The notes below the pieces were generated by a model. The model saw nothing but the letters and a program-made list of their open reading frames with translations, was not told the DNA's origin and did no database searches. Shown piece after piece: positions 8,290 through 17,321 of a stretch of DNA of 64,000 bases (positions within the stretch are counted from its first letter, which is position 1; each line of letters opens with the position of its first letter). Source of the DNA: Primorskyibacter sedentarius. Its GTDB lineage: Bacteria; Pseudomonadota; Alphaproteobacteria; Rhodobacterales; Rhodobacteraceae. Location of the stretch: NCBI RefSeq assembly GCF_004342065.1, contig NZ_SLZU01000001.1, forward strand, positions 186,001-250,000, in the 5' to 3' direction. The translations under genes and the position numbers were made by a program.

Positions 8290-10659
8290 ATGATCCGTGC
8301 CCGCGCCATCGACCTGAAGCTTTTGCGTGACCTCAGGCGGATGTGGGCGCAGGTGCTGGCCATCGCGGTCGTGCTGGCCTGTGGCGTTTCGGTTCTGCTG
8401 ATGTCGGTGGGCATGTCGGGGGCGCTCGACCGGTCCCGCGCGGCCTATTACGAAAAGAACGCCTTTGCCGACATCTTCGTTCAGGCCAAACGCCTGCCCG
8501 CCACGCTGCTGCCGGAACTGCGCGACATTCGCGGCGTCCGGGATCTGGAGGCGCGCATCTCGCGCTTTGTCATCCTTGACCTGCCCGGACGGGTGCGTCC
8601 TGTCACCGCGCAGATTGTGTCACTGCCCGAGGCAGAACGCCCCCAGCTCAACCAGTTGATCCTGACCGAAGGCCGCTGGCCCGATCCCGGCACAGTGGAC
8701 GAGATACTGGTCAATGCCCCCTTTGCAGAGGCGCACGGCTTTCACCCCGGTGACAGTTTCGCCGCCAATCTGGGGGGCACGCGGCGTGAACTGACCATCG
8801 TCGGGGCCGCCCTCAGCCCCGAATTCATCTACACGATCGGCCCCGGTTCCATGATGCCCGACCCGGCCAGCCACGGGATCATCTGGCTGCCCGTCCCTGC
8901 CGCCGAAGCCGCATTTGACATGACCGGCGCGGTCGACAACATCGTCGTCTCGCTGACGCGCAATGCGCAGCCCGAAGCCGTGATCGACAGGATCGACACG
9001 CTGCTGGAACCCTATGGCGGCGTCGGCGCCCATGACCGCAGCGACCAGATCAGCCACGCCTTCCTCGACTCCGAAATCGAGGGGCTGCGGATCATGGCTT
9101 GGATTCTGCCGCCGGTATTCCTCGTGATCTCTGTCTTTCTGGTCAATATGGTGATCGGCCGTATCGTGGCGCTGGAACGCGCAGAGATCGGGCTTCTGAA
9201 AGCCACCGGCTATTCCAATCAGGCGATCCTTGTGCATTACCTGCTGCTGGCGGGGCTGGTCGCGCTGATCGGCATCGGGATCGGGTTCATATTCGGCGCG
9301 TGGCTTTCGCGATCCATGGCCGAAATCTACGCCCGCTTTTACGATTTCCCTGAACTGATCTTCGGCATCTCCTGGACGACCTATGCGCTTGGCGCGCTGG
9401 CAGGGTTTGGCGCCGCGTCACTGGGTGCGATCCGCGCGGCGCTTGCCGCGGCCCGCCTTCCACCCGCCGTCGCAATGGCACCCGCCCCGCCACCGGTCTT
9501 TTCGCAAGGTCTGCTGGACCGGGTGCTGACCCGGCTGCGCCTGCCACAAACGGACATGATGATCCTGCGGTCAATCACGCGCTGGCCCATGCGCGCGGGC
9601 ACCACCTGCCTTGGCTACGCGCTTGGCACCTCGGTTCTGGTGGCATCGAATTTCATGCCGGATTCGCTGAACCGGCTGCTCGAGATGTCGTTTGACCTGT
9701 CAAACCGGCAGGATGTGATCCTGACCTTTGCCAATGACGTGCCCGCCTCCACGCTGGAAGACGCCCGCCGCCTTCCCGGGGTGATGCAGGCAGAGGGGCT
9801 GCTGTGGCTCTCTGCCACCTTCCGCAACGGTCACCACGAGGAAGACGCCACCGTACAGGGCATCGTGCCCGGCGCCGATCTGGCTCGCATTCTGGGAGAT
9901 GACGGCGCGGTCGATCCACCCGAAGAAGGCCTGCTGCTGACCGAAAGCCTGATGCCCCGGCTGGGCCTGCGGATCGGCGACGAGGTGGAGATGACGCTGA
10001 CGGGTCGCCTGACAGATCCGGTGAGCCTGCCGGTCGTGGGGGTTGTGCCGCAATATCTGGGACCATTCGGCCATATGTCCGCCCATGCCGTGGACCGCAT
10101 GCTTCGCCGAGAGCCGCAATTCTCTTCAATCATCGTGACGCTCCGCTCTGATCAGGAAGACGCGTTTCACGCCGCCATCAAGGATGCGCCGGGCATCGGT
10201 GGCGCGCTGCTTCTGTCGGATAACAAGGTGGCCTTCGAGGATACGATCGCGGCCAACATGAATACAATGTCGCTGATCTATGTTCTGCTGGGCGCCGCGA
10301 TCTCGGTGGGTGTTGCCTATAACGGCGCGCGTATCCAGCTGTCAGAGCGCGCGCGCGAACTTGCCTCGCTGCGCATCCTCGGCTTCGGCCTGTGGGAGGT
10401 CAACTGGGTGCTGATCGGAGAGGCCATGTTGCTGGCCGTTCTGGCCCAGCCACTGGGCTGGTGGATCGGGTTCGAGGTGGCGCGGCTGATGACCACGCAG
10501 TTCTCGTCCGACCTCTATGCGCTGCCGCTCGTGATCCGCCCCCGGTCCTTTGCGCTTTCCAGCGTCGTTACCCTTGCCGCAGCCCTTGGTGCTGTCTTAA
10601 TCGTCCTGCGCCGCGTCAACCGGCTGGACCTTGTCGCCGTCATGAAGACACGGGAGTAA
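8290..10659 (+). CDS. ABC transporter permease with two FtsX domains
   Basis: This 789-residue permease has an N-terminal membrane helix (about 20-45) and a large periplasmic domain. An FtsX block of three helices follows at about 265-385 (VFLVISVFLVNMVIGRI), then a linker, a second periplasmic domain and a final FtsX block at about 660-785. Such double-FtsX proteins act as a fused pair of permease subunits. I chose the ATG at 8290 because it lies just after the ATPase stop; the longer reading overlaps that gene. With the ATPase and the HlyD-like protein it resembles DevBCA- or MacAB-type exporters of lipids, glycolipids or peptides. The cargo is unknown. Confidence 0.88.
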   Translation: MIRARAIDLKLLRDLRRMWAQVLAIAVVLACGVSVLLMSVGMSGALDRSRAAYYEKNAFADIFVQAKRLPATLLPELRDIRGVRDLEARISRFVILDLPGRVRPVTAQIVSLPEAERPQLNQLILTEGRWPDPGTVDEILVNAPFAEAHGFHPGDSFAANLGGTRRELTIVGAALSPEFIYTIGPGSMMPDPASHGIIWLPVPAAEAAFDMTGAVDNIVVSLTRNAQPEAVIDRIDTLLEPYGGVGAHDRSDQISHAFLDSEIEGLRIMAWILPPVFLVISVFLVNMVIGRIVALERAEIGLLKATGYSNQAILVHYLLLAGLVALIGIGIGFIFGAWLSRSMAEIYARFYDFPELIFGISWTTYALGALAGFGAASLGAIRAALAAARLPPAVAMAPAPPPVFSQGLLDRVLTRLRLPQTDMMILRSITRWPMRAGTTCLGYALGTSVLVASNFMPDSLNRLLEMSFDLSNRQDVILTFANDVPASTLEDARRLPGVMQAEGLLWLSATFRNGHHEEDATVQGIVPGADLARILGDDGAVDPPEEGLLLTESLMPRLGLRIGDEVEMTLTGRLTDPVSLPVVGVVPQYLGPFGHMSAHAVDRMLRREPQFSSIIVTLRSDQEDAFHAAIKDAPGIGGALLLSDNKVAFEDTIAANMNTMSLIYVLLGAAISVGVAYNGARIQLSERARELASLRILGFGLWEVNWVLIGEAMLLAVLAQPLGWWIGFEVARLMTTQFSSDLYALPLVIRPRSFALSSVVTLAAALGAVLIVLRRVNRLDLVAVMKTRE

Positions 10660-10664
10660 GCCCC

Positions 10665-11873
10665 ATGATATCCGTCAGAACGCTTCTCATAACGCTCGTC
10701 GCCGTTGCCATTGCCGCAGCCCTTGCCACCGTTGCCTTCCGGGTCGAACCGGAAGCGGTGGATCTGCATGTGCTTTCCAGGGGACCGATGGAAGTGACCG
10801 TTCAGGCAGACGGCGTCACCCGCGTGCGCGAAATCTACGAGGTCGCAGCCCCGGTCACCGGCATCGCGCAACGCGCGCCCGTCCGTGTTGGCGACGAGGT
10901 GATCGCAGGCGAAACCGTCGTGGCGGTGGTTGAACCCGCCGCAGCCCCCATCCTTGATCCGCGAAGCCGCGCGCAGGCCGAGGCTGCGCTGGCCGAGGCG
11001 AAAGCCGCCGAACAGGCCGCGCTGGCCGAAATCCAGTCCGCCGAGGAACAGCAGCGCTATGCCCGCGCGCAATATGATCGCACAGAGCAGTTGGTGAGCC
11101 GCGGCATCTCCACCGAAACCGCGCTTGAAAGCGCCACACTGCAACTCAACGCCGCCACGGCTGCGCTTGACGCGGCCAAGTCGCGGCACGAAATGGCGCT
11201 GGGGTCTGTCGTCCGGGCGCAAGCCTTGTTGGAAGACCCCGAAACCCAAAGCTACGCCTGCTGTCGCGAGGTCACGTCCCCGGTCAGCGGGGTGGTGCTG
11301 CGGCTTGATATGCTGAGCGAGCGCACCGTTCAGGCAGGCACTCCGCTTCTGGCAGTGGGCGACCCGACCGATCTGGAAATCGTGGCCGATCTGCTGTCCT
11401 CGGACGCGGTTGAGCTTCCGAAGAACGCCGTGGCGCGGGTGGATCGCTGGGGCGGCAGGGAGCCGCTGGATGCGGTGCTGAGGCGCGTGGACCCGGTGGC
11501 ACGCACTGTCGTATCCGCACTCGGCATCGAGGAACAGCGCGTCGACGCGGTCTTTGATCTGCTGACCCCGGCGGAGGAACGCAAAGGGCTCGGTCAGAAT
11601 TACGGCGTGTTCCTCACCATCGTGATGTGGGAGACCGAAGATGCGCTCCGCCTGCCGCTTGCCGCCGCCTTCCGGACCGACGATGGCTGGGCCACATTTG
11701 TCGCCGAAGACGGCGTTGCCCGGCAACGGGATGTGACGCTTGGCCGGATCGGCGCCCAGCAGGCAGAGGTTCTGGCGGGACTGTCAGAAGGCGAACAGGT
11801 TGTCCTGCATCCCGCCAATGCCCTGTCCGACGGAGTGAAGATCACGGACCGCGCGGCAGAGACGCTGCGCTGA
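10665..11873 (+). CDS. HlyD-family periplasmic adaptor of the ABC exporter
   Basis: This 402-residue protein has one N-terminal membrane anchor (residues 5-24, LLITLVAVAIAAALATVAF). Barrel-sandwich halves flank a long Ala/Glu-rich alpha-hairpin (about 100-190, QAEAALAEAKAAEQAALAE), and a beta-barrel region follows. The start is the ATG at 10665, 5 bp after the permease stop. Together with the double-FtsX permease and the ATPase it forms the periplasmic arm of a type I-like or MacAB-like exporter. No outer-membrane TolC homologue is encoded here. The operon ends 30 bp before the convergent P-type ATPase gene. Confidence 0.88.
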   Translation: MISVRTLLITLVAVAIAAALATVAFRVEPEAVDLHVLSRGPMEVTVQADGVTRVREIYEVAAPVTGIAQRAPVRVGDEVIAGETVVAVVEPAAAPILDPRSRAQAEAALAEAKAAEQAALAEIQSAEEQQRYARAQYDRTEQLVSRGISTETALESATLQLNAATAALDAAKSRHEMALGSVVRAQALLEDPETQSYACCREVTSPVSGVVLRLDMLSERTVQAGTPLLAVGDPTDLEIVADLLSSDAVELPKNAVARVDRWGGREPLDAVLRRVDPVARTVVSALGIEEQRVDAVFDLLTPAEERKGLGQNYGVFLTIVMWETEDALRLPLAAAFRTDDGWATFVAEDGVARQRDVTLGRIGAQQAEVLAGLSEGEQVVLHPANALSDGVKITDRAAETLR

Positions 11874-11903
11874 TCTAGTCAACTAACCGGCGCGGCAGAG
11901 CCG

Positions 11904-13772
11904 TCACTCGCGCACAGGTTTTTCCGGCACTGCGTCGCGAGGGGTGATCCGCAGGCTTCGCAGCGCGTTGAGGATGACGGCCACATCGATCACCTCTTGC
12001 AGCACCGCGCCCTGAACCGGCGTCAGGTAGCCGAAGGCCGCAGCGATCATCCCCAGCACCGACAAGCCGATCCCGACCACCACGCTTTCCATCGCAATGT
12101 GGCGCGACCGGCGGGCAATCTCGATCCCCGGTCCCAGCTCATCCACCCGGTCCACCAGCAGAACCACGTCTGCGGCTTCGGCAGAGGCCGCAGCTCCGCG
12201 CGCGCCCATCGCGACGCCCACATCCGCCGCGGCAAGTGCAGGCGCGTCATTGACACCGTCCCCCACCATCATGACCGGGCCATGCTTCCGCTCGCTCAGC
12301 ACCAGCAGCACTTTCTGATCGGGCGAGAGCCCCGCCCGCAACCCGTCAAGGCCAAGCCCCTCTGTCACGCGCTCTGCCACCTCGATCCGGTCACCGGTCG
12401 CCAGCAGGATGCGCTGCACGCCCTCGCGCCGCAGCCCGGCCAGCATCGCATCCGTGCCGGCGCGCAGCGGATCAGCCATCACCAGATGCCCGGCCATTTT
12501 CCCGTCAATCGCCACGGCAACCAGCACAGACCCGGCATCAAGATCCGGCCCTTCACCCGAAACAGCCGCGACCTTGCCTGCCACAAATGCGTTTCCACCG
12601 ACCAGCACCTTGCGGTTCTCAACCATGCCTTCGACGCCTTCGCCGGGCCTCTCGAACACCTCTGACGGGACAGGCAGGTCCAGCCCGCGTGTTTTTGCGG
12701 CGGCAACGATTGCCTGCGCGACCGGGTGTTTCGACGCCTGATCCAGCGCCGCTGCAAACCGCAGAAGATCGCCCTCGCTGACACCGTCATAGCTGTCGAT
12801 CGAAACGATTTGGGGCCGTCCGTCAGTAAGCGTGCCGGTCTTGTCGAGGATCAGCGTCCTGATGCGCGCCATCGTCTCCAGCGGACCTGCGCCCTTGATC
12901 AGCACACCGAAATGGGCAGCCCGCGACAGGCCCGCAACCAGTGCCACCGGCACCGCCAGGATCAGCGGACAGGGCGTCGCCACCACCAGAACAGCGACCG
13001 CGCGGATCGGATCACCCGTGAACCACCACGCGGCAAAAGCGATCACGACCGTGACCGCCAGAAACCCCAGCGACCAGCGATCTGCCAGCCGTGCCATCGG
13101 CGCTTTTGACCGCTGCGCCTCTTCAACCAGCCGGACGATCCCGGCATATGTGCTTTCCCGCGCGACACGGGTCGCCGTCAGATCAAAGGGTTCGCCCGCA
13201 TTGGTCGATCCGCTCATCGCCTCGGCGCCCACGGACAGATGCGCAGGCAGCGACTCGCCGGTCAGGGCAGAGGCGTCAACAAAGGCAGTGCCAGAGGCGA
13301 CAGTCCCATCCACTGGCACCACGTCGCCCTGCCGGATCAGCAGCAGATCACCGGGCTCGATATCATCCAGCGGCACCTCTTCCAGTCCGCCATCGCGGTG
13401 CCGCGTCGCCGTTCTTGGCACGCGCGACAACAGGGCGTGCATTTCGCGGCGGGCGCGCCCTTCGGCAAAGCTTTCGAGGAAATTGCCGCCCGAATACATC
13501 ACGGCCACGACGGCAGCCGCCAGCGTTTCACCGAAGGTCAAGGCGGCGGTCATCGACAGGGCCGCAACAATGTCGAGCCCCACCTCGCCCCGCCACAGGC
13601 TGCGCAGGATTTCGACGACCAGCGCGGCCAGCACTGGCAGCACGCCAAGCGTCCACGCCATATCAGCCGCAGCGTTTCTGTCCGCAAAGTAAAGCGCCAG
13701 CCCGACCACAAGGCCGACAACAGCCAGCGCCAGCAATGCTTTTCTCAAAAGATCGGTCCGTGTCTGTTGCAA
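11904..13772 (-). CDS. heavy-metal P1B-type ATPase with TPC motif
   Basis: This 622-residue metal pump has the phosphorylation site DKTGTLTDG, the SKHP dipeptide, the hinge GDGVNDAPALAAADVGVAMG and the actuator TGESLP, so it should be active. It lacks an N-terminal heavy-metal-associated domain. The membrane metal-binding motif is TPCPL instead of the CPC of copper/zinc pumps or the SPC of cobalt pumps, so the metal cannot be assigned. Six to seven membrane helices are visible. The gene is divergent from the arsR-arsC fusion at 14120, which suggests but does not prove a shared metal or metalloid stress role. The start is the first ATG (MQQTRTDLL). Confidence 0.88.
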   Translation of the reverse strand: MQQTRTDLLRKALLALAVVGLVVGLALYFADRNAAADMAWTLGVLPVLAALVVEILRSLWRGEVGLDIVAALSMTAALTFGETLAAAVVAVMYSGGNFLESFAEGRARREMHALLSRVPRTATRHRDGGLEEVPLDDIEPGDLLLIRQGDVVPVDGTVASGTAFVDASALTGESLPAHLSVGAEAMSGSTNAGEPFDLTATRVARESTYAGIVRLVEEAQRSKAPMARLADRWSLGFLAVTVVIAFAAWWFTGDPIRAVAVLVVATPCPLILAVPVALVAGLSRAAHFGVLIKGAGPLETMARIRTLILDKTGTLTDGRPQIVSIDSYDGVSEGDLLRFAAALDQASKHPVAQAIVAAAKTRGLDLPVPSEVFERPGEGVEGMVENRKVLVGGNAFVAGKVAAVSGEGPDLDAGSVLVAVAIDGKMAGHLVMADPLRAGTDAMLAGLRREGVQRILLATGDRIEVAERVTEGLGLDGLRAGLSPDQKVLLVLSERKHGPVMMVGDGVNDAPALAAADVGVAMGARGAAASAEAADVVLLVDRVDELGPGIEIARRSRHIAMESVVVGIGLSVLGMIAAAFGYLTPVQGAVLQEVIDVAVILNALRSLRITPRDAVPEKPVRE

Positions 13773-14101
13773 CTGCTCAATGTCTCCGGTGGCGCGTGCT
13801 GCATCATTACGCAGGGGCGCGGGGGCGTCGAGCCTGAGTTACCGCGCACTGTTCGACCCCGCCATAAAGAACCTCAAAAAATCATGACGTTATAGACGTT
13901 TCTGCAGAGCCTGCGGCGTATTGGCTCGCACAGGGCCTGGGCCAGCAACCCTTCACCAGCGAGGATTGACCGGCGCGAACTGTCACACAATCATTACAAC
14001 GAGGTGTCATAGAGCCGCCATCCACGCCCGCTCGCCCGCCGCAAATTCGCGCGGGAAAGGGACACCATTCACGCAAAAACAAGTTGACCAGCCTAATATA
14101 T
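13773..14101. other. divergent promoter region of the P-type ATPase and the ars operon
   Basis: The gap between the two genes is 347 bp and no reading frame in it looks coding. On the ATPase side there is a direct repeat GACGTT-ATA-GACGTT (13886-13900) with a -10-like TATAAC on the minus strand. On the ars side there is a -35-like TTGACC (14084-14089). Confidence 0.5.
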
Positions 14102-14113
14102 TTCCATTATTCA
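14084..14113 (+). promoter_or_regulatory. candidate sigma-70 promoter of the ars operon, leaderless
   Basis: TTGACC (14084-14089) and TATTCA (14108-14113) are 18 bp apart and would start RNA at about 14120, the A of the start codon. No Shine-Dalgarno sequence precedes that codon, which fits a leaderless mRNA. Confidence 0.45.
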
Positions 14114-14125
14114 TGAAATATGGAA
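14102..14125. promoter_or_regulatory. 24-bp palindrome over the arsR start codon, likely ArsR operator
   Basis: Ends TTCCAT and ATGGAA and core TTCATGAA are symmetrical; 20 of 24 bases match the inverted copy. It covers the -10 element and the start codon, so bound repressor would block transcription of arsR-arsC, gapdh and arsJ. Confidence 0.6.
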
Positions 14126-14962
14126 TCAAAGCTTATCCTTCGCCTGTCCACCCTAAGCCATCCGCAGCGAATGGCTGTCTTCCAGCTGCTGATGCGGCGC
14201 TATCCGGACGATCTTTCGGCCGGCGAGATTGCCGATGTTCTGTCGCTCAAACCCAGCACGGCCTCTGTCTACCTGTCGTCGCTGACACAGGCCGGGCTGA
14301 TTTCGCAACGCCGCGACGGGACACGGTTGCACTATGCGGTCAACCTGACCGCTGCAGGCGAGGTTATCTCGGATCTCTTGCTGGATTCGTTTCGCGGCCG
14401 GGCCGATCTGTTGCCACCGCAGCTTGCCAATCAATTGAGGAGCACCCCCATGACTGACAGGAAATACAACGTCTTGTTCGTCTGCACCGGAAATTCCGCC
14501 CGGTCGATCTTTGCCGAGACCATTCTGCGCGACATGGCTGGCGACAAGTTCACGGCCTATTCAGCAGGCACGCAGCACCGGTCAGAGCTGAACCCCTTCG
14601 CCGTCGAAATGCTGAAATCCAAGGGGCACGAAATCTCGCATCTGCGGTCCAAGAACGTGAGCGAGTTTTGGGGTCCGGATGCCCCGCAGATGGATTTCGT
14701 CTTTACCGTCTGCAACCGCGCCGCCAATGAGGAATGTCCGACATGGCCCGGCCAGCCTGTATCTGGCCATTGGGGCATGCCCGATCCGGTGAAGGCCGAG
14801 GGCACGGACGCGCAGAAAAGGCTGGCGTTTCAGCAGACCTACGGCGCGCTGCGCAACCGGATCACCGCCTTCACCGCCCTGCCCTTCGAACAGCTGGATG
14901 GCAGCTCTCTTCAGAAACATGTCGACGAAATCGGCAGGGAAAAGATCGCAGAGGATCACTGA
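14120..14962 (+). CDS. ArsR-ArsC fusion: HTH regulator joined to thioredoxin-type arsenate reductase
   Basis: Residues 1-~105 are a winged-helix ArsR domain ([20 protein letters not shown] is the recognition region). Residues ~113-275 are an LMW-phosphatase-fold arsenate reductase with the loop VCTGNSARS, a second redox pair in [10 protein letters not shown] and the block HWGMPDP. The reductase turns arsenate into arsenite using a Cys relay recycled by thioredoxin or a similar donor. The ArsR half contains no cysteine, so it lacks the usual CxC arsenite sensor. The operator palindrome covers the start codon, which points to autoregulation. It is the first gene of the ars operon; the GAPDH gene follows 4 bp later. 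Confidence 0.9.
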   Translation: MESKLILRLSTLSHPQRMAVFQLLMRRYPDDLSAGEIADVLSLKPSTASVYLSSLTQAGLISQRRDGTRLHYAVNLTAAGEVISDLLLDSFRGRADLLPPQLANQLRSTPMTDRKYNVLFVCTGNSARSIFAETILRDMAGDKFTAYSAGTQHRSELNPFAVEMLKSKGHEISHLRSKNVSEFWGPDAPQMDFVFTVCNRAANEECPTWPGQPVSGHWGMPDPVKAEGTDAQKRLAFQQTYGALRNRITAFTALPFEQLDGSSLQKHVDEIGREKIAEDH

Positions 14963-14966
14963 ACAC

Positions 14967-15965
14967 ATGACGACCTATGCCCTCAACGGCCTCGGGCGCA
15001 TCGGCAAGCTTGCCCTGCGCCCCCTTCTGGAAAGCGGCGCGAAGATTGCCTTTGTGAATGACGCCGTAGGCGATCCGGAAATGCATGCGCTGCTGCTGGA
15101 ATTCGATTCCGTTCACGGCAAGTGGCCCGCCGAATTCGCGACCGATGAAAGCAGCATCACCATCAACGGCACGCGCCTTCCGCTGACCAATGCCTGCAGG
15201 CTGGAGGATCTGCCGCTGGACGGCGTCGATGTGGTGATCGACTGCACCGGCGCGTTCAAGACAGAGGCAAAGCTGGCCCCCTATTTCGCGGCAGGGGTGA
15301 AGAAGGTGATCGTGTCGGCTCCGGTCAAGGATGGCCCGACCGCAAATATCGTCTACGGCGTGAATGACAACATCTACGACGCGGGCACACATCAGATCAT
15401 CACTGCGGCCAGCTGCACGACAAATTGTCTGGCGCCGGTGGTCAAGGTTTTGCTGGAAGGCATCGGCATCAAACACGGATCGATCACCACGATCCACGAC
15501 GTGACCAACACCCAGACCATCGTGGACCGCCCGGCCAAGGACATGCGGCGCGCGCGGTCGGCCCTGACCAACCTGATCCCGACCACGACAGGTTCGGCCA
15601 CGGCCATCACGCTGATCTACCCGGAGCTTGCAGGCAAGCTGAACGGACATGCCGTGCGGGTGCCGCTGCTCAATGCCTCCATCACCGATTGCGTGTTCGA
15701 GATGGCGCGCGCAACCACCGCCGAAGAGGTCAACGCCCTGTTCAGGGCCGCAGCCGAAGGTCCGCTGAAGGGTATCCTGGGTTATGAGGAGCGCCCGCTC
15801 GTCTCCTCCGACTACACCAATGACACGCGCAGCAGCATCGTTGACGCGCTGTCGACCATGGTCGTGAACGGCACGCAACTGAAGGTCTACGCCTGGTACG
15901 ACAATGAATACGGTTATGCCCACCGGCTGATCGACGTCGCGCTGATGGTGGGCGGCAAGCTATGA
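14967..15965 (+). CDS. ArsJ-associated glyceraldehyde-3-phosphate dehydrogenase
   Basis: This 332-residue GAPDH has the Rossmann start [12 protein letters not shown], the catalytic SCTTNCLAP and the [13 protein letters not shown] region. The known role beside arsJ is to use arsenate in place of phosphate and make 1-arseno-3-phosphoglycerate, which ArsJ exports. Its stop overlaps the arsJ start (ATGA at 15962), so the two are translationally coupled. The ATG at 14967 fits the Rossmann start; upstream codons overlap the arsR-arsC gene. It is not likely to be the glycolytic enzyme, given its place in the operon. Confidence 0.9.
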   Translation: MTTYALNGLGRIGKLALRPLLESGAKIAFVNDAVGDPEMHALLLEFDSVHGKWPAEFATDESSITINGTRLPLTNACRLEDLPLDGVDVVIDCTGAFKTEAKLAPYFAAGVKKVIVSAPVKDGPTANIVYGVNDNIYDAGTHQIITAASCTTNCLAPVVKVLLEGIGIKHGSITTIHDVTNTQTIVDRPAKDMRRARSALTNLIPTTTGSATAITLIYPELAGKLNGHAVRVPLLNASITDCVFEMARATTAEEVNALFRAAAEGPLKGILGYEERPLVSSDYTNDTRSSIVDALSTMVVNGTQLKVYAWYDNEYGYAHRLIDVALMVGGKL

Positions 15966-17227
15966 CACGTCCGGCAGGGCTTGGCGCATATATGACCGTG
16001 ACGGCGGCCTATTGGGCGTTCATGCTGACCGATGGCGCGCTGCGGATGCTGGTCTTGCTGCATTTCCACACGCTGGGTTTTTCACCGGTGCAACTGGCCT
16101 ACCTCTTCGTGCTTTACGAGATCGCGGGCGTGGTCACCAACCTGTCGGCGGGCTGGATCGCGGCGCGGTTTGGCCTGACATCGACGCTTTATGCCGGGCT
16201 TGTCCTGCAGATCGTGGCGCTTCTGGCGCTGGCGCAGCTTGATCCGGCCTGGGGGATCACCGCATCGGTGATTTTCGTGATGCTGGTACAGGGGCTATCG
16301 GGCGTCGCCAAGGATCTGGCCAAGATGAGCTCCAAAAGCGCGGTGAAGATCCTTGCACCAGCCGATGATGGCGGGCTGTTTCGCTGGGTCGCCATCCTCA
16401 CGGGGTCCAAAAACGCGGTGAAGGGCGCGGGCTTCCTGCTGGGGGCCGCGGTACTTGCGCTCTTTGGCTTCGTGCCGTCGGTTCTGACGATGGCGGCGAT
16501 CCTCTTTGTCATCCTGATCGGCGTGGCAAGTGGCATGCCCACCGGCCTGCCGGTTGGTCGCAAGGATGCGAAGTTTTCCGAAGTGCTGTCGAAGAACCGC
16601 AACATCAACTGGCTGAGCGCCGCGCGGCTGTTTCTGTTCGGTGCCCGTGACGTCTGGTTCGTCGTCGGAATCCCAATCTATTTCTACGCCGTGCTGTCGG
16701 ACGGCAGCGAGGACGGCAACCGCGCGGCCTTCTTTACGATCGGGACGTTCATGGCCGTCTGGACCATCCTTTACGGGATCGTGCAGGGCTGGGCACCCAG
16801 CATCCTCAAGGCGGCCTCCCGCAGCCCCGAAGAGATACTGGCGCAGGCCCGACGTTGGGTAGCAGCGCTGGCCGTTGTTCCTGCACTGCTGGCCACGCTG
16901 GTCCTGATCGCGGCAGAGCCGTCCCCTGCGCTGACCGTCACAATCATCGCAGGCCTGCTGATCTTTGGCGGGATCTTCGCGGTGAATTCCTCGCTGCATT
17001 CCTTCCTGATCCTCAGCTTCACCGATGCCCGCCGCGTCACGATGGATGTCGGGTTCTACTATATGTCCAACGCAGCGGGGCGGCTTCTTGGAACGGTGCT
17101 GTCGGGATTCACCTATCAGGTGGGCGGCTTGCCACTGTGCCTGGCAACTGCGGCGGTGATGATTGGCCTCAGTTGGCTGGGCACATCGCAGCTGAACGCC
17201 AGGGTTGATACCGAAGCGCGGGCCTGA
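15962..17227 (+). CDS. arsJ: organoarsenical efflux MFS transporter ArsJ
   Basis: This 421-residue protein has about 12 membrane helices of the major facilitator type. The segment [19 protein letters not shown] is typical of ArsJ and unlike drug MFS pumps. ArsJ exports 1-arseno-3-phosphoglycerate made by the GAPDH encoded just upstream, which then breaks down outside the cell to arsenate. It is the last gene of the operon; a terminator hairpin shared with the convergent gene follows. No arsB or acr3 arsenite pump is in the window. Confidence 0.92.
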   Translation: MTRPAGLGAYMTVTAAYWAFMLTDGALRMLVLLHFHTLGFSPVQLAYLFVLYEIAGVVTNLSAGWIAARFGLTSTLYAGLVLQIVALLALAQLDPAWGITASVIFVMLVQGLSGVAKDLAKMSSKSAVKILAPADDGGLFRWVAILTGSKNAVKGAGFLLGAAVLALFGFVPSVLTMAAILFVILIGVASGMPTGLPVGRKDAKFSEVLSKNRNINWLSAARLFLFGARDVWFVVGIPIYFYAVLSDGSEDGNRAAFFTIGTFMAVWTILYGIVQGWAPSILKAASRSPEEILAQARRWVAALAVVPALLATLVLIAAEPSPALTVTIIAGLLIFGGIFAVNSSLHSFLILSFTDARRVTMDVGFYYMSNAAGRLLGTVLSGFTYQVGGLPLCLATAAVMIGLSWLGTSQLNARVDTEARA

Positions 17228-17275
17228 CGCATCGCGCTGACGGGAACCGCTGCTTTCCGGGCGAGATGAAGGACT

Positions 17276-17300
17276 GGGGCGGCCAGATTTTGGTCGCCCC
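17276..17300. terminator. bidirectional hairpin between arsJ and the CxxCH protein gene
   Basis: A 10-bp stem (GGGGCGGCCA / TGGTCGCCCC, one G-T pair) has loop GATTT and lies in the 94-bp gap between convergent stops. No long T-run is present on either side. Confidence 0.7.
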
Positions 17301-17321
17301 GTTGGTTTCGGCCCTTAGGCC

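Noticed and set aside
13882-14082. 66-codon minus frame between the P-type ATPase and the ars operon
   Set aside because: It lies in the divergent promoter region and lacks coding features.
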